Below are positions 15,541 through 24,455 of a stretch of 35,507 nucleotides of DNA, piece by piece. The number at the start of each line of letters is the position of its first letter. The first letter of the stretch is position 1. The DNA comes from a virus, in the IMG/VR virus record IMGVR_UViG_3300033571_029332, positions 1 to 35,507 of that record; one strand, given 5' to 3'. The notes under the pieces are model-generated. The model had not been told where the DNA came from, searched no databases, and saw only the letters and a list, made by a program, of their open reading frames with translations. The position numbers were made by a program, and so were the translations under genes.

Positions 15541-18500
15541 ATGGCAGTAAAATTTTATGAAAATCCAAAAGTTACGGATGATATTGAAATCGATTTCTAT
15601 ACCCCAGATGCGGATGGGTGCTTTAATGCCGATCCGTGCAGAATAGATAATGTAAAAATTTATTTCATAGTAAGGGATCTAAACGGAGCAAAAGATTCTC
15701 AAAATCTTGTAGATCAATTCAGTATTGAAAAACAAAGGGAATATCTTGAGGCTCAGCAGCTTGCTTGCGAGTATCCAAATGATGCAGAAATAGTTGCAAC
15801 AGCAGAACAGTTAAAAAGAGAATTTTTTGCTTCGAGCATTTTCAATAGCACTTACTACACAGTTTCAAATGTTGTTTATAACATTGGAGATTCAAATAAT
15901 CCTGCATGGGTTGATCCAACTATAATCAATCCTAATGATAATGCAAATTCACCAATAACCAAAGTGACAGATGACCAGCAGATACAATTTGGTCATTTTA
16001 AATTCATATGGTCACCTAACGGTAGCATAAGGGAAGGAGACTACTATGTTTGTTGGACATGGTCTCCATCATGCGTTGGAGAATCTTACTCATCATATCA
16101 ACATTTCTATGTTTCAACAAATATAGCAAATGAAGTTACAAATCCATCACATATTATAAATAGTTCACAATATAAAACACTACTAGATAGTTACCTTCCT
16201 GAAATGTATAAGTTATCTTATGCAAAAGATGACTACACAGTACAGACTATGGAGAGTCTAAATGCATCAGTAGCTGAAGGATTTACAGTACTTGATAATT
16301 TGGGAACCCAATTACAAGACATTACTGATGCAAATGCAACTCAAGAGCCAATTCTTGGTTATTTGGCTGGCTTTTTTGGAATGCCTTTAAGATCATCAGA
16401 TGTCACTTTGTGGAGAAGGCAGATCAAGGATGCTATCCCAAATTTAAAGAAAAAAGGTACTCTTGAAGGTCTAACTGAAGCTTTGGCAAATGCTGGAATT
16501 GGTTTAACTAAATTTACACAATTTTGGCAGTGTGGCACTGATAATGTATACACAGAAACTTTCGAATATACAGGATCGTTAACATTTGAACTTTTTTATG
16601 TAAGCTTAGATCCTACTAATATTTTATATACTCCATACTTTTCTCTTGAAAAAAGGTCGGCAACTGGATCATATACTGATTTAACATCATTTTTAAACAC
16701 ATATTTAACTTTTAGCACAGTTGGTGGAGTTACAACCATTACATGGATAGGGCCGTCTCTAACTGTTGGTGACTTTATAAAGCTCACTTATCAGATTAAG
16801 CCTTTTGGGATGGGAGAGCTTGCAATATACAACATAGTAATGTCTTTACCCTTAGCAGACCAAAGAGATGATAAGGATTTTACATATCCTCCAAAAGACT
16901 GGAACACTAGACTCATATCGGAAGATGATTCAAACTTTAGTACAGTAATATCACAAAAGAATCCATTTGTAGACTATTTGTACTTTGGAAAAGTAAGAAC
17001 AAAATTCCCTTATTCAGAAAATGTTTATAACATGGATGAATATAACGGATCGTTGAGAGACAGTCAGAACCCTTGTGATATAGATAAAATGTTTATTGAG
17101 CCATGTAGAGGTGGTATAAGCCCATACTACATGCTTGATGTTGAATTAGGTGATTTATCAGATGATAGAATTACGGAATGCAAACAAATAGTTGCAGAAT
17201 TTACTCCATTTCATGCCATACTTCATACTTTAAATTTCACTGGTAGATTTGAAGATTTCATTTTGCCTCCAGTAGAGCAAGTAAATGCTTTAGTTCAATA
17301 CAAGATAAATGAATTTATGATTGCAGGCATGGCACAAGTTGTTTTTAACAGAGCTATGTACTTGGGATTAGATGCAAACATGGTTTTGAGAGATCAACTT
17401 GCGACTCAGATTGGTTCTGTACAGACTGCGACAACAGATGCTTACAATAAAAAAATTATGTTGTTCTGTCCTGAAGTAAATTTCGCAACAGTTGGTCTCA
17501 TAGATGATCCTGCTAGAAATCTTCTGGAGATATTGACAGGAACAAATGCCAACGAATATGCAATTTTATCTGTTGATGGATATTATGCAGAATTATCTCC
17601 TACAACTCCTGCAAGTGAGAGTCCAAGTCTTGATACAGCGCCTTTTACATTCAATTTGTCAAATATAACACTTCAGGATCCAAATTTTACCGCAGCACAA
17701 GCCAATTCATATAGTCTACGAGATTCTACTGAAAATCTTTTGGATTATTCTATTAAAACAGTCTGGGATGTAAACAACGGTTATGCAGGAACAGCTTGGC
17801 AGATTCAACTTCCTATTGGCACATATGATATTTTAGACTTCAGAGATTCAATAATTTACATAGATGATTCTGGGGCGTTTAGCAATGTGGATGTTACAGG
17901 TGTAACTTATACGCTACTAGATGAAACCGCAACTCCTGTTCTAACATCCAGCACAGGAGATTATCGTGTCAAAGTGTTAGGAAAAATTACTGTAAGCACT
18001 CTGTATGATGTAAAGGAGTACATATCAGACGGTGGTTATTTCTATTACGATGCAACTTCGGATCAATATCCATTTTACAGTTATGTTGAAGGAGATCTTT
18101 TTTCATTTCTAATATCCGACTGGGATGGGGTAAATGGCACGGTTGCAGGAAAAACATTGATGAGACTTGTTGATGGGCAGGTTGGTAATTTTGGATACAG
18201 AGGCATGAAGCTTCTTTGGAATAGTCCTTTGCCTGTTTTTGATGATCCAAATACGCCGGGAATAGCCGATGATCAAAATTTCACATGGAACTACTTGATT
18301 ATGTACAACTCCCAACCGTACTGCATCACAGATGTCGAAACAGTTGGGCTTGACACATATGTGACAATTGATGGTGTTCTGCAAAGCTTTGGTTATGCAG
18401 CGCCATCATCAATAAGCATAGATGTGTATAGATATGGTAAAGAAAGTATTATGCTTTTTGGTGAAACTTTGATAGATGTAAGTAGAAATGGACAAGATGT

Positions 18501-18657
18501 ATTTGATGCATTAATACAAATGCCTTTTGCCCCCACATACATGGACAACCCTGATGCAAACAAGCCCAATGCAAATGACAACATCAATCAAACGGAATCT
18601 ATTAGTATAAAAATTGAGTATGCCGATGGAAGAATTGAGACAGGAGAAATAAAATGA
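15541..18657 (+). CDS. large baseplate wedge protein, gp7-like with tail protein I-type domain
   Basis: Two adjacent ATG codons at 15538 and 15541 could start this gene. The second is chosen because GAGG at 15533-15536 leaves a 4-nt spacer to it but only 1 nt to the first. The product is about 1038 residues, close to T4 gp7 (1032). Residues about 210-340 match the tail protein I layout: LPEMYKLSY, then LGYLAGFFGMPL, WRRQIKDAIPNLKKKGTLEGLTEALANAGI. This domain joins gp6-like proteins in the wedge. The long C-terminal part (about 350-1038) is beta-rich with many Tyr/Asp/Thr, probably peripheral domains contacting fibres. It follows the gp6-like gene and ends in an ATGA overlap with the next gene. 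Confidence 0.75.
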   Translation: MAVKFYENPKVTDDIEIDFYTPDADGCFNADPCRIDNVKIYFIVRDLNGAKDSQNLVDQFSIEKQREYLEAQQLACEYPNDAEIVATAEQLKREFFASSIFNSTYYTVSNVVYNIGDSNNPAWVDPTIINPNDNANSPITKVTDDQQIQFGHFKFIWSPNGSIREGDYYVCWTWSPSCVGESYSSYQHFYVSTNIANEVTNPSHIINSSQYKTLLDSYLPEMYKLSYAKDDYTVQTMESLNASVAEGFTVLDNLGTQLQDITDANATQEPILGYLAGFFGMPLRSSDVTLWRRQIKDAIPNLKKKGTLEGLTEALANAGIGLTKFTQFWQCGTDNVYTETFEYTGSLTFELFYVSLDPTNILYTPYFSLEKRSATGSYTDLTSFLNTYLTFSTVGGVTTITWIGPSLTVGDFIKLTYQIKPFGMGELAIYNIVMSLPLADQRDDKDFTYPPKDWNTRLISEDDSNFSTVISQKNPFVDYLYFGKVRTKFPYSENVYNMDEYNGSLRDSQNPCDIDKMFIEPCRGGISPYYMLDVELGDLSDDRITECKQIVAEFTPFHAILHTLNFTGRFEDFILPPVEQVNALVQYKINEFMIAGMAQVVFNRAMYLGLDANMVLRDQLATQIGSVQTATTDAYNKKIMLFCPEVNFATVGLIDDPARNLLEILTGTNANEYAILSVDGYYAELSPTTPASESPSLDTAPFTFNLSNITLQDPNFTAAQANSYSLRDSTENLLDYSIKTVWDVNNGYAGTAWQIQLPIGTYDILDFRDSIIYIDDSGAFSNVDVTGVTYTLLDETATPVLTSSTGDYRVKVLGKITVSTLYDVKEYISDGGYFYYDATSDQYPFYSYVEGDLFSFLISDWDGVNGTVAGKTLMRLVDGQVGNFGYRGMKLLWNSPLPVFDDPNTPGIADDQNFTWNYLIMYNSQPYCITDVETVGLDTYVTIDGVLQSFGYAAPSSISIDVYRYGKESIMLFGETLIDVSRNGQDVFDALIQMPFAPTYMDNPDANKPNANDNINQTESISIKIEYADGRIETGEIK

Positions 18658-19130
18658 GTTATGAAAGCAATTTGAAGGTACTAGGTTCTGTGTCGGCTGA
18701 TATTGAATTCAGCAATGGCAAAAGTTTGAAGATTGAGGTTCCGAATACTGTTTTGATTCTTGGAAGAAATGCCATAGTCAATGCTCTCATCAACAATACT
18801 GGGGCATATCCAAATTTTTATGTGAACAGGATGGTATTTGGTGATGCTGGCACAGACGGTTATAGTCCAAAAATTGTAACTCCTAATAGAACTGGTCTGT
18901 TTGGTACAGTTAGAGCTACAAAATCAGTGGTAGCAGTTGCCAACCCAAACAACACCACACAGGCTATATTCACTTCTGTTTTGACCTATGATGATGCTAA
19001 TGGGTTTGACCTTAGTGAAATGGCATTGGTTCTTAATAACAACGATTACTTCAGCATGGTAACTTTTCCGCAGATAGCAAAAACAAGTAGCATGCAAATA
19101 ACTTGGAATTGGTCTGTTTCGATGATATAA
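18654..19130 (+). CDS. baseplate/fibre-associated structural protein
   Basis: This 158-residue beta-rich protein has the phrases VNRMVFGDAGTDGYSPKIV, RTGLFGTVRA, IFTSVLTYDDANGFDLSEMALV and ITWNWSVSMI. This series (gly-rich turn, 'FTSVL..DDANG..L.EM.L', closing 'WNW') is familiar to me from small tail-associated proteins encoded beside baseplate wedges in various myoviruses, with poorly defined function. It may be an adaptor that carries fibres on the wedge, comparable in position to T4 gp8/gp9. It overlaps the gp7-like gene by 4 nt. Confidence 0.6.
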   Translation: MSYESNLKVLGSVSADIEFSNGKSLKIEVPNTVLILGRNAIVNALINNTGAYPNFYVNRMVFGDAGTDGYSPKIVTPNRTGLFGTVRATKSVVAVANPNNTTQAIFTSVLTYDDANGFDLSEMALVLNNNDYFSMVTFPQIAKTSSMQITWNWSVSMI

Positions 19131-19146
19131 AATAAATTACAATAAG

Positions 19147-19153
19147 GTAAATA
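19147..19153 (+). promoter_or_regulatory. TAAATA motif before the 277-residue protein gene
   Basis: GTAAATA starts 11 nt before the ATG at 19158, the same spacing as at 2272 and 4572. An AAGG lies at 19144-19147, about 10 nt from the ATG, so a conventional ribosome binding site is also possible here and the motif may be fortuitous. Confidence 0.3.
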
Positions 19154-19157
19154 TAAT

Positions 19158-19991
19158 ATGCCAGACATTTCAAATATCCCAGTACCGCAATATCAACCTA
19201 ATCAGCCATATCACTGGTCATATGATAATTTGCCTTTTGAATCATTGGTAACCCGTGAAAACATAATTAATTCCGCAGTTGATTCCAACACTACTGCAAT
19301 TACAGCAGCTGCTGGTAGTGCAGGTACGATTGCTGCACGATTGAATCAAGCTTTGGAAAGCAATGGCGATATCAAGGTTACGGCTATTGATAATGCTATG
19401 CATAATATTGGTGCACATGACGATGGTACTTTTACTGTAAGCAGCGGGGAACTGACAGCGTTTCAAGCTGATTATCCGTTAGTAACCAATCCTGTTCCTT
19501 TTGTAAGAATGCTTGAGGCAGAAAGACAAAAGTTAGCACTTATAGATGATTCTGCTACAAACACTTCCATAGCATTCAACATTCCTTCAACAGCTTTGTT
19601 TTTTGATAGTGGAACTGTTACTTTTGAGGATTCTACCACTATTACATGGACATCAACAGGAGGCCAGTCTGTTCGTGCTGATTTGGTGGCTAGTTTATCA
19701 AATGCTCACCAACATTATGATGGAATTGTTCCTACTTCTGCTACTTTAACACCTGACTATCAAACTTATTTAACAGGATATCCTACAGCTTTTACAACTG
19801 GCTCATTAAAGGTTTATATAAATGGTGTAAGGATATTTGCTACACCTACTACAGTTTATTATCCAACAACAAATCCTTTGTCATCTTGGGCTGCAAATAA
19901 TTTTACTGAAAACGCTGGTTTAGGATTTACTTTATTGAATCCAATTACTTCAAATGATATTATTGTGATTGACTTCGAGATTCCACTTTAA
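19158..19991 (+). CDS. tail fibre/baseplate attachment protein
   Basis: This 277-residue protein has an N-terminal signature YHWSYDNLPFESLVTRENIIN, followed by an Ala/Thr-rich helix (AGTIAARLNQALESNGDIKVTAIDNAMHNIGAHDDG in outline). I associate this arrangement with fibre-proximal structural proteins in several phages ('YHY..DNLPL..I..R..LIN'). The rest is beta-rich with Thr/Ser/Pro and ends in a strand-rich domain containing ITWTS and KVYINGVRIF, compatible with a carbohydrate-binding or connector domain. It could be a short fibre or a collar for the fibres that follow. The stop lies just before the glycosyltransferase-like gene. Confidence 0.55.
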   Translation: MPDISNIPVPQYQPNQPYHWSYDNLPFESLVTRENIINSAVDSNTTAITAAAGSAGTIAARLNQALESNGDIKVTAIDNAMHNIGAHDDGTFTVSSGELTAFQADYPLVTNPVPFVRMLEAERQKLALIDDSATNTSIAFNIPSTALFFDSGTVTFEDSTTITWTSTGGQSVRADLVASLSNAHQHYDGIVPTSATLTPDYQTYLTGYPTAFTTGSLKVYINGVRIFATPTTVYYPTTNPLSSWAANNFTENAGLGFTLLNPITSNDIIVIDFEIPL

Positions 19992-20010
19992 ATTCCAGTT
20001 TGAGATAATC

Positions 20011-20529
20011 ATGCTATATCGTGAAAAAGACTTAGATCTTACGGTTTGCATAATTTCTTTGGATGGTGAATCTGGAAAAATTGAAAAAACCAGAAAAACA
20101 TCTGAATTTTTAACAAAAAATTATCCTTGCTTGGCAGTCATTCCTGAAAGCAGGGAAATTATTCCTGCATCCTGCCCTGTTTATCAAGGTGGTGACTGTG
20201 TTACATCGATGATTGACAAAGCTATACAAGAATGTATGACAGACTGGTCGTATATCGTTTTTGCTGGGTCGGTTATTAAAAAGAATATTGATAAAAAACT
20301 CGGATTGTATGTTGAATCCAACAGGGATGTTTTGTTCCCAGTAGTGGATAGAATTTTTAATTTCATAAATGGTTCTATGAATGGCATATTGATTAACAAA
20401 GATTTTCATAAAGAAGTTGGCGCATTTGGATCAGGAAATAATCTCCAAGATACTAAGGTATTATGGGCAGACAGGGCATTGACTAAGGGTGTCAAATTTA
20501 AAGCCATAGTAAATGCTGCGAATATATGA
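20011..20529 (+). CDS. small glycosyltransferase-like (GT-A fold) protein
   Basis: The start is placed at the ATG at 20011 (GAGA upstream), not the in-frame TTG at 19969 inside the previous gene. The 172-residue product begins with DLTVCIISLDGES, typical of the first strand of family 2 glycosyltransferases. It has a strand YIVFAGSVIKKNI where such enzymes carry the DxD region, and ends with GILINKDFHKEVGAFGSG and DTKVLWADRALTKGVKF, like the acceptor-side 'D..L..R....G' segment. The DxD motif itself is not evident (AGS at that place), so it may be inactive or a structural relative. At 172 residues it is shorter than usual GT2 enzymes. It sits between fibre genes, suggesting a link to fibre or surface sugar modification. 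Confidence 0.5.
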   Translation: MLYREKDLDLTVCIISLDGESGKIEKTRKTSEFLTKNYPCLAVIPESREIIPASCPVYQGGDCVTSMIDKAIQECMTDWSYIVFAGSVIKKNIDKKLGLYVESNRDVLFPVVDRIFNFINGSMNGILINKDFHKEVGAFGSGNNLQDTKVLWADRALTKGVKFKAIVNAANI

Positions 20530-20536
20530 GGAATAG

Positions 20537-21193
20537 ATGTCAGATACACAACTTATAGAAAAAGAAATAACTGAATTCAGCAAAAAACATCATATTTTGC
20601 CTAAGCATACTGATTTTCAAATAGAACATTTCATGATTGGTAAAGAATGTACAACCAATGCTAAAATTTGGCAATGTGTAAGAGAAATTAATTCTAGAAA
20701 TGATATTTTAGAAAGTCTTAATCTTGAAATAGACCAAACCAAAGATAATTTAGAACTGGCGAAAATAAAGTTGGAATCTATAAAACTAAAGAAAACATTT
20801 AATAAAAATAAAGATCAAGAAATTCTTAATAAAAGAAAAAAAGAAATTACTGTCAGAAAACAAGAGAGGGTTATTTTTAGCACTGAAAGTAATTTGTTGA
20901 AATTACAAGAAAGAAAAAAAAGCGTTTTATTGGAATGCAAAAAACTAATTGAAATATTTCATATTTACAATCCAAACAACGATGTAATAGATATTGATAG
21001 CAAAGAATTACAAATTGAGTATTGGAATAGAAAGCTTTTGGAAGAGGTCAATCTTAACACGATGTTAGGAATGCCTGTTGGTATTGAAGTAGTACGATCA
21101 ATTCTAGCCCTTCCTGATGAATCACAAGTTAAAAAACAACTTGTAAATGCAATGGTAAATAATGGTAAAAAACTAATCGATTCAACTAACTAA
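20537..21193 (+). CDS. coiled-coil protein of unknown function
   Basis: This 218-residue, strongly charged protein is Lys/Glu/Ile-rich. Residues about 50-145 form a long predicted antiparallel coiled coil (repeated Leu/Ile with Lys and Glu). The C-terminal 45 residues include GMPVGIEVVRSILALPDESQV. No known motif was seen. AGGA with an 8-nt spacer to ATG provides the ribosome binding site. It lies directly before the four fibre genes. A fibre chaperone or assembly factor role, as for T4 gp57A/gp38, is one possibility but rests on position alone. Confidence 0.65.
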   Translation: MSDTQLIEKEITEFSKKHHILPKHTDFQIEHFMIGKECTTNAKIWQCVREINSRNDILESLNLEIDQTKDNLELAKIKLESIKLKKTFNKNKDQEILNKRKKEITVRKQERVIFSTESNLLKLQERKKSVLLECKKLIEIFHIYNPNNDVIDIDSKELQIEYWNRKLLEEVNLNTMLGMPVGIEVVRSILALPDESQVKKQLVNAMVNNGKKLIDSTN

Positions 21194-21196
21194 CTT

Positions 21197-22189
21197 ATGG
21201 CAAAAAGTAAATTAACATCATACGATCTTGGATATGTTTCTGGTGATCTATCAATCTATCCACAAGCTATTGATAGCTATGAAAATTTGTATGAAGCAAA
21301 AAATTTAGCAGCTACAAAATTAACACAAAATTTTGGCTTTAATAGTACAATCATGGTTGTTGATGATACAACCAACTTTCCACCGCAAGGCATAGTTCGT
21401 TTGGCTTCATCAACAGCAGAGGGTCTTACAACCGAACTGGTTTATTATTACAAGAAAACAAATAATACATTTCAAGATTTGCTTCGTGGATTTTGTTCAA
21501 CCAGACAAAGCCCTTGGCCTGCAAATACCAAGGTTGAAGCAGGTGTTATGGCTGAACATCATAACGCTTTGAAAGATTCTATCCTGCAATTAGAAGCCAA
21601 CCTTGGCACAGCAGATGAAATATCAACAACTACATTAAATGGTTTGTTGAAGCAACAGGAAGCAAGATATCTAAGTCCTAAAGCTTTATTTAGGGGATTC
21701 CCCTTGCGTGGAACAGCCCCGCTCACTGTTAATTTTCACAACTTCAGTTCTTCTGTTGCAACCCGATTTTTCTGGGACTTTGGAGATGGTGGAACTTCTT
21801 TTGAAAAAAACCCAACGCATACTTATCTTACTGAAGGAAATTTCAGCGTACAGCTAAGAGTTATCACAGAACTTGGTGGACAGGGTTTTTCAACTAAAAG
21901 TAGTTACATACAGGTTTCCAATGAATATGTAGAACCTTTCTTTTATGTGACTCCAACTACTGGTACAACTTCAACTGTTTTTACTTTTGTTGATCAAACA
22001 GAAGCAAGAATATCAAACAGATTGTGGCAATTTGATGATGGAACAAATTATTTTGCTGTCGATCCAAACGAACATGTAACAACACATACTTACAGCAAAA
22101 AAGGCACTTACAATCCTTCAATATTGATTGGCTTGGAAGGGCAGCAAGTACTTAGAGTCTTTACTACGCAGTCAATTACGGTGAATTGA
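21197..22189 (+). CDS. fibre paralogue 1: attachment module plus two PKD domains
   Basis: This 330-residue protein is the first of four consecutive paralogues. Residues about 8-128 are the shared N-terminal module: YENLYEAKN, a strand region TIMVVDDTTNFPPQGIVRL, YYYKKTNN, then VMAEHHNALKDSI. A PKD domain follows at about 160-240 (PLTVNFHNFSS, FFWDFGDGG at 191-199, HTY near 208). A second, more divergent one lies at 248-330 (WQFDDG at 277-282, HTY near 297). PKD domains are Ig-like beta-sandwiches used as spacers or adhesins in surface proteins. It probably lacks a distal receptor domain, so it may be a base or linker fibre. No ribosome binding site is obvious. Confidence 0.72.
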   Translation: MAKSKLTSYDLGYVSGDLSIYPQAIDSYENLYEAKNLAATKLTQNFGFNSTIMVVDDTTNFPPQGIVRLASSTAEGLTTELVYYYKKTNNTFQDLLRGFCSTRQSPWPANTKVEAGVMAEHHNALKDSILQLEANLGTADEISTTTLNGLLKQQEARYLSPKALFRGFPLRGTAPLTVNFHNFSSSVATRFFWDFGDGGTSFEKNPTHTYLTEGNFSVQLRVITELGGQGFSTKSSYIQVSNEYVEPFFYVTPTTGTTSTVFTFVDQTEARISNRLWQFDDGTNYFAVDPNEHVTTHTYSKKGTYNPSILIGLEGQQVLRVFTTQSITVN

Positions 22190-22190
22190 G

Positions 22191-24428
22191 ATGATACCAG
22201 AAATCACTTTTCCTAGTGCATATGATACAGACACAACTCTTTACACTGTAAAAGACTCTGCCTATCTTGTTTTAGCCCAAGATTACAATCCGGGTGATAC
22301 AACAATAACCGTTGAGCTAGATACACAAAAAATACAACTTTTTCCACAGACAGGAATAATAACACTAACAGAACAATGCTCGGATCCAAAATATAGGGCT
22401 TTATCTTTTTATTATACCAGTAGAACTGATACGGTTTTTTCAGGTTTAACAATTTTAGACAGCAGTTTAGATCATTACAAACCAAGCCGTATGACAACCG
22501 TTGTCATGAATGTCATGGCACAGCACCACAACAATATAAAAGATGCAGTAATTGCTATTGAAAATTTTGTTGGCAAAAAAGATCTTCCCGGTAGTTATTC
22601 TACAGTCAATACAGGAAAGCTTGAGGAAAGAACAAACTTTCTGATTACCAAGGCTTTCGAACCAAAAGCATGGTTTTCGGTTGACAAAAGAATAGGATTA
22701 GCTCCTTTTACCGTAACATTCAATAATTTATCTGTCAGGCTTGGGGATAATATACCAAACAATAATGTTGAGTTTTTTTGGGATTTTGGAGATAATACTT
22801 GTAGTGTAATAAATTACTATCAAGCAACAGATGTTGTCCCATCAAATGTTGATTGCGTAATTGTTGAGGATCTTGATGGTGGAACTATAACAAAAACATA
22901 TACACAACCGGGAACCTATACTGTCAAATTGACAGCCGTAAATAATTATGGATCAGATACTGTAACATTCACAGATCTAATTAATGCGAAATATACCGCT
23001 CCCGATGATGCTGTTGTTCAATACACTCCTCAACAAATACAACAAGTTGTAAATGGAACATTTAAAACTCCGACAAATCTTGCTGTCATCTTAGGTATTC
23101 CTGCTGGGATAAACCCATCAACCGGCAGGACATATTCAGGTGAAGAGGTTGATGGACAAGGAAATCCAATAGACCCTGTAATTAAATGGACATGGTTATT
23201 GTCAGATGATACAAATCATGGCAATGATCAGAATACTACAGCTTTCTATACAATAGGAGGAATTTACGATGTTGTTGTTCGTGTTGACACAGAAAGTCAA
23301 GCGTTCAGGATTACAACATACAATTCATATCTTAATGTTATAGAAAGACAAAACCTTTGGTTGTCAACATTTTTGGGAAGCTCGAACACAACAATTCAAA
23401 GTTCAGAATTTGGCATAATAAGTGAAACATTCAAGGCAAAACAACTCACACCATATGGCCTTGATAGAACTACTGTTTTTCTTAATTCGGAGAGCAATAA
23501 AGATCAACTGATACGAGAGTTCAAAAAGAATACCACATTTGCTTCCAAGGCAAATATTGTTTCAGGACTATCTGGTACAGCAATTATGCATTACGCTACT
23601 GGACGAAGCAGCGGTGTGATTGCAGATGAAAAAATTAAAGCTGTTGAATATAATGGATTTTTAGAAACATATTCTTTGTTTGCTACAATTACAAGACCTT
23701 GGAACTGGGTTGGATTTAATTTTTTAAACAAGGTTTATTTTATTCTTGGTAATTTAACTACTGCTCAAACTCCATTCAATTCTCTTACAAATCTTAATTT
23801 ACAAACTCATGATTTAATTAATAACACAGTTGCTAGTACAACACTCTCTGCTGGAGATTTTATTGGTGGTGCCTCTGCATTACTAAGTAATGCTGCTGAT
23901 TTTGATGGCTCTGGCAATCCAATATATGGTAATTTCAGTGCCTACCGATATGCTTGGAGAAACCGTAAGGGATATGTTATTAAAAATAATGGTGTTGGGT
24001 CTTTTTTCCAGATTAAATCATTTTTCTCTACGAATGAGTCTCCAACTAATGCTGTAGCAAGTTTTAATAAGTTGCCTGATATTCTAGGTCCAACAAAATA
24101 CGAAGGGAATCTTGTTAATCTTGCAAGTGGACTGTTCTTTTTCAACAACACAGGAGCCATATCTTCATTTGATACGACAACAAATGTGTGGAAAACAGGT
24201 GGTCCGGGTCTTAACTCAAATACTTTTTTAGCACTTCAAGATACAACCAAGACAGATTTTGACAATGATACAAATACTCTGCTTGCAACAACAGATTTAG
24301 ATAGAAAAGCATATCTGAGTTTTGACTACACAGATGATTCTTTTATAAAATTCAATGATTTGGATCTAACATTTACTAAATTACCTGCAAGACCTTCCGG
24401 AAATCAATGGAATTTTGGTACTTTTTGA
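22191..24428 (+). CDS. fibre paralogue 2: attachment module, PKD domains and beta-rich C-terminus
   Basis: This is a 745-residue protein. Residues about 8-128 are the shared module: SAYDTDTTLYTVKDSA, the G-I-I-T-L strand, YYTSRTD, AQHHNNIKDAVIAIENFVG. A PKD domain at about 160-270 carries an insertion (FFWDFGDN at 205-212, TKTYTQPGTYTVKLTAVN). A second PKD-like region at about 310-400 contains WTWLLSDD and GGIYDVVVRV. The C-terminal 350 residues are beta-rich with Asn/Phe/Thr repeats such as KVYFILGN and GLFFFNNTGAIS, possibly a beta-propeller, but no Kelch GG pair repeats are clear. It starts 1 nt after the preceding stop. The N-terminal similarity to its neighbours supports a common attachment site on the virion. 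Confidence 0.72.
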   Translation: MIPEITFPSAYDTDTTLYTVKDSAYLVLAQDYNPGDTTITVELDTQKIQLFPQTGIITLTEQCSDPKYRALSFYYTSRTDTVFSGLTILDSSLDHYKPSRMTTVVMNVMAQHHNNIKDAVIAIENFVGKKDLPGSYSTVNTGKLEERTNFLITKAFEPKAWFSVDKRIGLAPFTVTFNNLSVRLGDNIPNNNVEFFWDFGDNTCSVINYYQATDVVPSNVDCVIVEDLDGGTITKTYTQPGTYTVKLTAVNNYGSDTVTFTDLINAKYTAPDDAVVQYTPQQIQQVVNGTFKTPTNLAVILGIPAGINPSTGRTYSGEEVDGQGNPIDPVIKWTWLLSDDTNHGNDQNTTAFYTIGGIYDVVVRVDTESQAFRITTYNSYLNVIERQNLWLSTFLGSSNTTIQSSEFGIISETFKAKQLTPYGLDRTTVFLNSESNKDQLIREFKKNTTFASKANIVSGLSGTAIMHYATGRSSGVIADEKIKAVEYNGFLETYSLFATITRPWNWVGFNFLNKVYFILGNLTTAQTPFNSLTNLNLQTHDLINNTVASTTLSAGDFIGGASALLSNAADFDGSGNPIYGNFSAYRYAWRNRKGYVIKNNGVGSFFQIKSFFSTNESPTNAVASFNKLPDILGPTKYEGNLVNLASGLFFFNNTGAISSFDTTTNVWKTGGPGLNSNTFLALQDTTKTDFDNDTNTLLATTDLDRKAYLSFDYTDDSFIKFNDLDLTFTKLPARPSGNQWNFGTF

Positions 24429-24430
24429 GC

Positions 24431-24437
24431 CTAAATA
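24431..24437 (+). promoter_or_regulatory. TAAATA motif upstream of the giant fibre gene
   Basis: CTAAATA lies 25 nt before the TTG start at 24456 and just after the previous stop codon. With T4-type spacing, transcription would begin near 24443, giving a short leader that still contains the AAGGAT ribosome binding site. It is a candidate promoter for the two largest fibre genes; evidence is motif and position only. Confidence 0.3.
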
Positions 24438-24455
24438 AAATAAAAAGGATAAAAA

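Noticed and set aside
19969-20010. Upstream TTG start for the glycosyltransferase-like gene
   Set aside because: It lies inside the previous gene, adds residues that do not look like the family, and the ATG at 20011 has a better upstream context.
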